Assembly (NCBI GenBank): GCA_035275105.1
Contig: DATENL010000297.1
Coordinates: 1 to 22,197, forward strand
Length of the DNA: 22,197 bases
Source of the DNA: AC-37 sp035275105
Lineage (GTDB): Bacteria > Actinomycetota > Thermoleophilia > Solirubrobacterales > Thermoleophilaceae
Direction: 5' to 3'
The notes beneath the pieces were generated by a model that was not told the DNA's origin, ran no database searches, and saw nothing but the letters and a program-made list of their open reading frames with translations. This document shows, piece after piece, positions 15,821-22,197 of the stretch. Position 1 is the first letter of the stretch. The number at the start of each line of letters is the position of its first letter. Both the position numbers and the translations under genes were made by a program.

Positions 15821-16636
15821 ATGAGCGAAGTCGTGCAGAGGTCGATCGACGACGGCGTCGCGGTCCTGACGCTCAACCGGCCGGAGCGGCTGAACGCGTG
15901 GACGGCGGAGATGGAGCGGACCTACTTCGACCTGCTTGCCGACTGCGCCGAGCGCGACGACGTGCGGGCGATCGTCGTCACCGGCGCCGGCCGCGGGTTC
16001 TGCGCGGGCGCGGACATGCAGGAGCTCCGGTCGATCGGCGACGGCGGCGTCGACGAGGCCGCGCGCGACCGCGACCGGCGCCCGCAGGCCTTCCCGCACT
16101 CGATCCCGAAGCCGATCGTCGCCGCCATCAACGGGCCGGTGGCCGGCATCGGGCTCGTCCAGGCGCTGATGTGCGACGTCCGGATCGCGGCCGAGGGCGC
16201 CAAGATCACCACCGCCTTCGCGCGCCGCGGGCTGGTGGCCGAGCACGGCATCTCGTGGATCCTGCCGAGGCTGGTGGGCCCGGCCCGGGCGCTCGACCTG
16301 CTCCTGTCGGGCCGGGTCGTGCTGGCCGAGGAGGCGGCCGCGATGGGACTCGTGAACCTCGCGGTGCCCGCCGAGAGCGTTCTCGAGCGCGCGCTCGCGT
16401 ACGCGCGCGAGCTGGCCACGCACAGCTCGCCGGCGAGCATGGCGACGATGAAGCGCCAGGTCTACGGGGACCTCGAGCGCGGACTCGAGGAGTCGGTGGC
16501 CGACGCCAACCGGCTGATGGTCGAGTCGTTCTCGCAGCCCGACTTCGCCGAGGGCGTGGCGAGCTTCGTCGAGCGGCGCGACCCGCGCTTCGCCCCGCTC
16601 GGCGGCGACCGCGAGACGGCGGGCGCTCCGGGCTAG
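15821..16636 (+). CDS. Enoyl-CoA hydratase/isomerase (crotonase) family protein
   Basis: A 271-residue crotonase-fold protein acting on an acyl-CoA thioester. The N-terminal VLTLNRPERLNAWT, the CoA/oxyanion segment GRGFCAGADMQEL (58-69) and NGPVAGIGLVQALMCDVRIA (104-123) are clear. The residue usually occupied by the first catalytic Glu of hydratases is Val/Gln in GIGLVQAL, and the second is probably Gly in FARRGLVAEHG, with Glu141 offset by four. It may therefore be an isomerase or another crotonase activity, not a true hydratase. ATG 15821 has AGGAG 5 nt upstream. The TAG shares the palindrome CTAG with the stop of the converging gene. Confidence 0.9.
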   Translation: MSEVVQRSIDDGVAVLTLNRPERLNAWTAEMERTYFDLLADCAERDDVRAIVVTGAGRGFCAGADMQELRSIGDGGVDEAARDRDRRPQAFPHSIPKPIVAAINGPVAGIGLVQALMCDVRIAAEGAKITTAFARRGLVAEHGISWILPRLVGPARALDLLLSGRVVLAEEAAAMGLVNLAVPAESVLERALAYARELATHSSPASMATMKRQVYGDLERGLEESVADANRLMVESFSQPDFAEGVASFVERRDPRFAPLGGDRETAGAPG

Positions 16637-17970
16637 CCGGGGCCGAGCACCTGCTCCCAGCCGGCGGTGCCCGTGCGGCTCCGCAGATCGCCGCGGTCGA
16701 CCTCCTGGGTCCACTCCACGTCGATCGGCTGGCGATCGACGGCGGCCCGCCGGCCGTCGGCGTTCAGCTCCACGTGCACGCCGCGCCGCGCGCCGGCGGC
16801 GAGGCCGTCGTACGAGCCGCTCCCGTAGAGCACGTCGGGACCCTGGCCGGCCGGCGGCGGCGAGCGCAGGACGATGCTGCCGCTGCAGCTCATGCCGAAC
16901 GTGGGGCACTCGACCTCGTAGGTGAGGGAGCCGTCGCCGTCGCGGGCCGGCCAGACGGTGGCGGTGACGTCACGGAACGCCCGCCTCCCGATCCCGAAGA
17001 TCGCCGACTCGCACGAGCGGTCGAGGCGATCGTCGGTCTCCCCCATCTCGCGGTCGTGCCCGCCGCCGCAGCGAATCAGGCTGGTGCGGTGGGCATTGGA
17101 GGGCCCCCGCTCCTCGGCGTAGCCGCGCGAGTCGATCACGTCGGAGCCGTCGCCGCCCCAGATCGCGTTGCGGAACGGGTGGAAGGCGTCGTTACCGTCG
17201 CCAACCAGGAGGTCGTTGCCTCCCTCCCCGAAGAACTTGTCGCGGCCGCCCTCGCCGTAGAGCGCGTCGCCGTCGCCGGAGCCGCGCAGGACGTCGTTAC
17301 CGGGGCCGCCGTGCGCGCGCTCGATGCCTGAGATCGCGTCGGTGTCGCCGGCCACGCGCGCGGTGCCGGCGCCCAGGTCGAGCTCGACGGGCTTCCTGCT
17401 CAGGTCCCCGAACCGCTCGTAGCGCAGGGTGTCGTACCCCCGGCCACCGCCGAGCCGGTCCGGGCGGCCGTCCGGGGCGATGTCGAGCTCGTCGCGCCCG
17501 CCCCCGGCGTCCACCGCGTCGGCGCCGCCGTTCGGCTCGATGAGCTCGTCGAGCGACGACCCCCGGACGGTGTCGTCTCCCGAGCCGGCGCCGATCCTGA
17601 TCGCCGGAAAGTCCCCGTTCGGCACGCCCGAGGCGCGCGTCGCGACGAACGAGTCGTCGCGGTCGCGCAGGTCGACGACGAGTCGCCGGCCCGGGCGGCG
17701 CGGGCAGACCACCTTCTGCTCGCTCTCGCGCTCGCACTGGGGCAGGTCGTCGCGGTTCTCGAGGCCGAGATGCGGGACGCCCCGGTCCTCGATCTCGATG
17801 ACGCCACCGCGGATGTGCACCCGCACGTCGTTGGCCTCGCCGTTCCGGGCGTGGAACAGGAGGTAGTTCGGGCGCATCCTGACCGTGGCCTCCGGCGCGG
17901 CCGCGCCCGCGGGCAGCGCGACGGCTGCCGCCGCCAGCGCGATGCCCGCTGCGATCGTGCGTGCCCGCAT
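16633..17970 (-). CDS. Secreted calcium-binding (RTX-type repeat) protein
   Basis: A 445-residue exported protein with an Ala-rich Sec signal (RARTIAAGIALAAAAVALPAGAAA). From about 126 to 280 it carries glycine/aspartate nonapeptide repeats of the GGxGxDxUx type, best seen as GGPGNDVLRG (221-230), GEGGRDKFFG (239-248), GEGGNDLLVG (248-257) and GGDGSDVID (272-280), which fold as a calcium-binding beta-roll. Flanking parts are of unknown function, with scattered cysteines. Unlike Gram-negative RTX proteins it has a Sec signal, and no type I secretion genes are nearby. ATG 17970 is chosen because it starts the signal peptide; the frame is open for a further 1.8 kb upstream only as a shadow of other genes. 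Likely a cell-surface or extracellular structural protein. Confidence 0.85.
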   Translation of the reverse strand: MRARTIAAGIALAAAAVALPAGAAAPEATVRMRPNYLLFHARNGEANDVRVHIRGGVIEIEDRGVPHLGLENRDDLPQCERESEQKVVCPRRPGRRLVVDLRDRDDSFVATRASGVPNGDFPAIRIGAGSGDDTVRGSSLDELIEPNGGADAVDAGGGRDELDIAPDGRPDRLGGGRGYDTLRYERFGDLSRKPVELDLGAGTARVAGDTDAISGIERAHGGPGNDVLRGSGDGDALYGEGGRDKFFGEGGNDLLVGDGNDAFHPFRNAIWGGDGSDVIDSRGYAEERGPSNAHRTSLIRCGGGHDREMGETDDRLDRSCESAIFGIGRRAFRDVTATVWPARDGDGSLTYEVECPTFGMSCSGSIVLRSPPPAGQGPDVLYGSGSYDGLAAGARRGVHVELNADGRRAAVDRQPIDVEWTQEVDRGDLRSRTGTAGWEQVLGPG

Positions 17971-18008
17971 CGCTCTGCTGAACACGCGGGCGCGGCTCGC
18001 GTTGCGGC

Positions 18009-19193
18009 TCAGGCCGGATCGAGGAGGACCTTCACGAAGCCGTCCTCCTTCTTCTGGAACTTCTCGTAGGCGTGGGGCGCGTCGGCGATCGGAACGCGGT
18101 GGCTGTGGAAGCTCTCGACGCCGAGCGGGTCGCCGTCCAGCAGCAGCGGCAGGATGTCGGGCGCCCAGCGCTTCACGTTCGCCTGACCCATCCGGAGCTG
18201 GACCTGCTTGTCGAACAGGGTCAGCATCGGAAGCGGGTCGGCCATGCCGCCGTAGACGCCGATCAGCGAGATGGTCCCGCCGCGGCGCACGGCGTCGATC
18301 GCCGCGTTGAGCGCCGCCATCCGGTCGATCCCGGCGCGCTGCATCATGGGCTCGGCGATCGCGTCCGGCATCAGGGTGGTGAGCTGATGAGCGAGCTTGG
18401 CGACGGTCGAGCCGTGCGCCTCCATCCCCACCGCGTCGATGACGGAATCGGGCCCGCGACCGTCGGTCATGTCCCGGACCGCGTCGGCCAGGTCGTCCTC
18501 GTGCTGCCGGAGGTCGACGACCTCCACGCCCCGCTCGCGCGCGCGGGCGAGGCGAGCGTCCACCAGGTCCACGCCGATCACGCGGTGGCCGCGGTGGAGC
18601 GCGATCCGCGCCGCCATGTCGCCGATCGGCCCGAGTCCCAGCACCAGCACGCTGCCGCCGTCGGGGATCGCCGCGTACTCGACGGCCTGCCACGCCGTCG
18701 GCAGCACGTCCGAGAGGTAGACGAAGCGCTCGTCCGGGCCTCCGTCGGGGATCTTGATGTGCGTGTAGTCGGCGTGCGGGACCCGCAGGTACTGCGCCTG
18801 CCCGCCGGGCACCTGGCCGTAGAGCTTGGTGTAGCCGAACAGCGCCGCGCCCATCCCCTGCTCGCGCACCTGGGTCTCCTCGCACTGCGTCTGGAGGCCC
18901 TGCGTGCACATGAAGCAGCTCCCGCACGAGATCTGGAACGGGATCACGACGCGGTCGCCGGGCTTCAGGCCGGTGACCGCCGAGCCCACCTCCTCGACGA
19001 CCCCCATCGGCTCGTGGCCGAGGATGTCGCCCTCGCCCATGAACGGCGTGAGGACCTCGTAGAGGTGGAGGTCCGAGCCGCAGATGGCGGTCGTGGTGAT
19101 GCGGATGATCGCGTCGGTGGGGTCCTGGATGGTCGGGTCGGGGACGTCGTCGACCCTTACGTCCCTCTTCCCGTGCCAGGTAACGGCTCTCAT
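18009..19193 (-). CDS. Zinc-dependent alcohol dehydrogenase, formaldehyde-dehydrogenase-like
   Basis: A 394-residue medium-chain dehydrogenase. Catalytic zinc ligands are Cys38 (ICGSDLHLY), His60 and Glu61 (GHEPMG) and probably Asp162 (SDVLPTAW). The structural zinc site is Cys90, Cys93, Cys96 and Cys104. The NAD(P)-binding Rossmann motif is GLGPIG (186-191). The long middle insertion and the SDVLPTAWQAVEYA segment resemble glutathione-independent formaldehyde dehydrogenases and related threonine-dehydrogenase-like enzymes, so the substrate may be a small alcohol or aldehyde adduct. ATG 19193 follows GAGAGG almost directly. It lies 38 bp from the calcium-binding-repeat gene on the same strand, so read-through is possible. 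Upstream is a long inverted repeat that separates it from fmdB. Confidence 0.92.
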   Translation of the reverse strand: MRAVTWHGKRDVRVDDVPDPTIQDPTDAIIRITTTAICGSDLHLYEVLTPFMGEGDILGHEPMGVVEEVGSAVTGLKPGDRVVIPFQISCGSCFMCTQGLQTQCEETQVREQGMGAALFGYTKLYGQVPGGQAQYLRVPHADYTHIKIPDGGPDERFVYLSDVLPTAWQAVEYAAIPDGGSVLVLGLGPIGDMAARIALHRGHRVIGVDLVDARLARARERGVEVVDLRQHEDDLADAVRDMTDGRGPDSVIDAVGMEAHGSTVAKLAHQLTTLMPDAIAEPMMQRAGIDRMAALNAAIDAVRRGGTISLIGVYGGMADPLPMLTLFDKQVQLRMGQANVKRWAPDILPLLLDGDPLGVESFHSHRVPIADAPHAYEKFQKKEDGFVKVLLDPA

Positions 19194-19230
19194 GCCTCTC
19201 AGCTACCCGACCCTTAACGGGCGTAACGCC

Positions 19231-19309
19231 ACGGGTCCCGACATTCCCCTCAGGGCCTCGTTCGCTTCGCTCACTCGCCAAGCGCCCTTCGGGGAACGTC
19301 GGGACCCGT
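19231..19309 (-). terminator. Long inverted repeat between fmdB and the alcohol dehydrogenase gene
   Basis: Two 19-bp arms (19231-19249 and 19291-19309) are complementary except at one position, around a 41-nt loop that can form an inner 5-bp AGGGC/GCCCT stem. In a minus-strand RNA the odd pair is a G-U wobble, so the stem is fully paired; in a plus-strand RNA it is an A-C mismatch. That asymmetry points to function on the minus strand, either as terminator of fmdB or as a leader structure of the alcohol dehydrogenase mRNA. No T-tract follows. It could also be one copy of a dispersed repeat. Confidence 0.6.
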
Positions 19310-19331
19310 TCGTCCCGGCGTCGACCGTTGG

Positions 19332-19577
19332 TCAGGCGTCTTTCCTGGTCGCGCTTTTGGCTTCGCGCGCCCGCTCCCTCTTGTCGTAGCGCTGAGCTTC
19401 GGAGCGACGCGCGTCTCGCCCTCGTAGGCCGATCTTGGGCGTCGGCGCCGGCATCGAGATCTGGCGCTCGACGCCGTCGCGGGCGCCGCAGCTCGGGCAC
19501 GGCGGGGTCTCGTCGGCTCGGGTCAGCTCCTCGAAGCGGGCGCCGCAGGCGCCGCAGGCGAACTCGTAGATCGGCAT
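19332..19577 (-). CDS. FmdB family zinc-ribbon protein
   Basis: An 81-residue protein starting MPIYEFACGACGARFEEL, the hallmark of the FmdB/CxxC_CxxC_SSSS putative regulatory family. Cys8, Cys11, Cys27 and Cys30 form a four-cysteine zinc ribbon. The C-terminus is a charged Lys/Arg/Glu-rich helix suited to nucleic acid or ribosome contact; the molecular role of the family is not settled. ATG 19577 is chosen because the family always begins MPxYEF; the 14 extra upstream residues of the open frame overlap the divergent promoter. A CATTAT -10-like element 9 nt upstream suggests a leaderless transcript, sharing its core with the promoter of the divergent hydrolase gene. Confidence 0.9.
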   Translation of the reverse strand: MPIYEFACGACGARFEELTRADETPPCPSCGARDGVERQISMPAPTPKIGLRGRDARRSEAQRYDKRERAREAKSATRKDA

Positions 19578-19585
19578 CCGGCGTA

Positions 19586-19592
19586 GATAATG
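19586..19592. promoter_or_regulatory. Symmetric bidirectional -10 element (fmdB / hydrolase)
   Basis: In the 23-bp gap between divergent starts, plus-strand GATAAT (19586-19591) lies 9 nt before GTG 19601, and minus-strand CATTAT (19592-19587) lies 9 nt before ATG 19577. The two -10 elements share the ATAAT core. Neither gene has a Shine-Dalgarno, and both transcripts would be leaderless. -35 elements are weak on both sides. Spacing and flanking bases (AGATAAT, then CCGGTG) also match the pot promoter. Confidence 0.55.
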
Positions 19593-19600
19593 CCCGGCCG

Positions 19601-20908
19601 GTGCCGAAGATCCCCTCACTTCCCAGGCCGCCGGTCGGGCCCGATCCGCTGCGCCGGATCCGCATGCCGAAGAGCATCGGGTCGGTCACCACGCGCGGCG
19701 AGGAGGAGCCGGCGCGGGCCGGCGGGCTCACGAACGCCCGCGTCGACCGCATGTGGAAGTCGGCGGTCGACCTCTACCGCGCCGGCGTCCACCCGGCGCT
19801 CCAGCTCTGCGTGCGGCGCAACGGCGCCGTCGTGATCAACCGGGCGATCGGTCACGCGCGCGGCAACGGGCCGCAGGATCCGAAGGACGCGCCCAAGGAG
19901 CGCGCGACGCCGGACACGCCGTTCTGCGTCTACTCGACCTCCAAGGGCATCACGGCGCTGGTCGTCCACATGCTCCACGAGCGCGGCGCGCTCGACATCG
20001 AGGACCGGATCGTGGACTACATCCCGGACTACGGGAAGTACGGCAAGGACGAGATCCAGATCGCGCACGTGCTCGCCCACCGCGCCGGCGTGACCCAGAT
20101 CCCGAAGCACGCGATGGAGCTGGACAACCTCTCCAACAGCGAGCTGGTCATCGAGGCGCTCAGCGACGTCAAGCCGTCGTCGCGGCCGGGCAAGTCGCTC
20201 GCCTACCACGCGGTCTCGGGCGGGTTCCTGCTCGGCGAGGTCGTGCGGGTGGCCACCGGCCGCTCGATCCGCGAGGTGCTCGCCGAGGAGATCCTCGACC
20301 CGCTCGGGTTCCGCTGGACCAACTACGGCGTGGCGCCCGAGGACGTGGACAGGGTCGGCCCCGCCTACGTGACCGGGCCGCCGCTCCTGCCGCCGCTGTC
20401 GACGCTCGTCACGCGCGCGCTCGGGCAGCCGCTCGACAAGGTGATCGAGATCTCGAACGACCCGCGCTTCCTGACCGGCATCGTGCCGTCGGCGAACCTC
20501 GTGACGAACGCGGAGGAGCTGTCGCGCTTCTTCGAGATCTTCCGGCGCGGCGGCGAGCTCGACGGCGTGCGCGTCATGGAGCCCGAGACCCTGCGCCGCG
20601 CTCTGACCGAGCAGTCGCGCCTCGAGATCGACCTGTCCCTGCTCTTCCCCACGCGGTTCTCGTACGGGCTGATGCTGGGCGCACAGGTGATCAGCCTCTA
20701 CGGGCTAGACACGCAGCACGCGTTCGGGCACCTCGGCCTGATCAACATCATGGGCTGGGCCGACCCCGAGCGCGGGATCTCCGCCGCGCTGATCACGAGC
20801 GGCAAGGCGATCGTCTACCCGGAGGTCGCCCGCTTCTACGGCGTGATGCAGACGATCACCAGCGAGTCACCCAAGCTGCCGCGGTCCGAGTGGCCGTTCG
20901 AGGCGTAG
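19601..20908 (+). CDS. Serine beta-lactamase-like hydrolase (class C/esterase type)
   Basis: A 435-residue serine hydrolase of the beta-lactamase (PF00144) superfamily, which includes esterases, D-amino-acid peptidases and class C enzymes. The nucleophile motif SxxK is Ser112-Thr-Ser-Lys115 in CVYSTSKGITALVVHML. The second-box Tyr is Tyr202 (AYHAVSGG) and the third-box equivalent is HLG (377-379) in FGHLGL. There is no signal peptide, so an intracellular esterase-type role is more likely than antibiotic resistance. GTG 19601 is favoured by the -10 element 9 nt upstream; ATG 19664 is an alternative that would remove a proline-rich start. The TAG ends directly against the typA reading frame, with no intergenic base between. 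Confidence 0.9.
   Translation: MPKIPSLPRPPVGPDPLRRIRMPKSIGSVTTRGEEEPARAGGLTNARVDRMWKSAVDLYRAGVHPALQLCVRRNGAVVINRAIGHARGNGPQDPKDAPKERATPDTPFCVYSTSKGITALVVHMLHERGALDIEDRIVDYIPDYGKYGKDEIQIAHVLAHRAGVTQIPKHAMELDNLSNSELVIEALSDVKPSSRPGKSLAYHAVSGGFLLGEVVRVATGRSIREVLAEEILDPLGFRWTNYGVAPEDVDRVGPAYVTGPPLLPPLSTLVTRALGQPLDKVIEISNDPRFLTGIVPSANLVTNAEELSRFFEIFRRGGELDGVRVMEPETLRRALTEQSRLEIDLSLLFPTRFSYGLMLGAQVISLYGLDTQHAFGHLGLINIMGWADPERGISAALITSGKAIVYPEVARFYGVMQTITSESPKLPRSEWPFEA

Positions 20909-22197
<1,289 letters not shown>

Noticed and set aside
16633..19752. A 1039-codon open frame on the minus strand spanning three genes.
   Set aside because: Only its last 445 codons (from ATG 17970) look like a protein. 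The rest is Arg/Pro-rich and runs out of frame through the alcohol dehydrogenase and antisense to the hydrolase, a product of high GC.
19601..20908. Reading the serine hydrolase as an antibiotic-resistance beta-lactamase.
   Set aside because: There is no signal peptide and the third box is HLG, not KTG; esterase or peptidase relatives with these features are more common.

Overview
The window looks like a stretch of actinobacterial chromosome. GC is very high, almost every codon of the genes between base 3 and about 20,980 ends in G or C, GTG and TTG starts are frequent, and genes are packed tightly in short divergent and convergent units. The gene content (an F420-type luciferase-like oxidoreductase, a wax ester synthase/DGAT, a DUF6457 protein, secreted penicillin-acylase homologues, a lipoprotein-anchored polyamine-type transporter) fits a Thermoleophilia/Solirubrobacterales-like actinobacterium; that placement is inference. 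It is chromosomal housekeeping and secreted-enzyme territory, not a mobile or defence island: I see no transposase, integrase, tRNA, rRNA or CRISPR array.

Layout. 1-332: 3' end of an unrecognised gene. 325-422: three copies of a 26-bp hairpin module between convergent genes. 440-1480 (-): F420-dependent LLM oxidoreductase, Rv3520c type, divergent from 1519-3006 (+) WS/DGAT acyltransferase, which overlaps 3003-3212 (+) DUF6457. 3220-4713 (-): aldehyde dehydrogenase, divergent from 4729-5061 (+) csaA-like tRNA-binding protein. 5068-9792 (-): two tandem secreted penicillin-acylase-family Ntn hydrolases. 9902-13932 (+): potA-potD-potB-potC operon behind a good sigma70-type promoter. 13919-15742 (-): secreted HExxH metalloprotease with a Big_5 domain, divergent from 15821-16636 (+) crotonase-family protein. 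16633-17970 (-): secreted calcium-binding-repeat protein. 18009-19193 (-): zinc alcohol dehydrogenase, preceded by an inverted repeat and 19332-19577 (-) FmdB zinc-ribbon protein. 19601-20908 (+): serine beta-lactamase-like hydrolase. 20909-22197 (+): 5' two thirds of typA/bipA.

How the genes work together. potADBC is the only clear multi-gene pathway: an ATPase, a lipid-anchored binding protein and two permeases for import of spermidine/putrescine or a related cation. The LLM oxidoreductase, WS/DGAT, aldehyde and alcohol dehydrogenases and crotonase suggest lipid/aldehyde metabolism, but they lie in separate transcription units. Several genes have a -10-like hexamer only 7-9 nt from the start codon, so leaderless mRNAs are likely common here.

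The oddest place is the right end. typA has no usable start codon, and its codon usage changes abruptly about 25 codons in, at the universally conserved P-loop. The best explanation is a chimeric assembly join between typA genes of two organisms; a real recombination is the alternative. I did not find a convincing new biological system. The strongest leads are this join, the symmetric fmdB/hydrolase promoter, the paired palindromes at the pot promoter and the triplicated hairpin.
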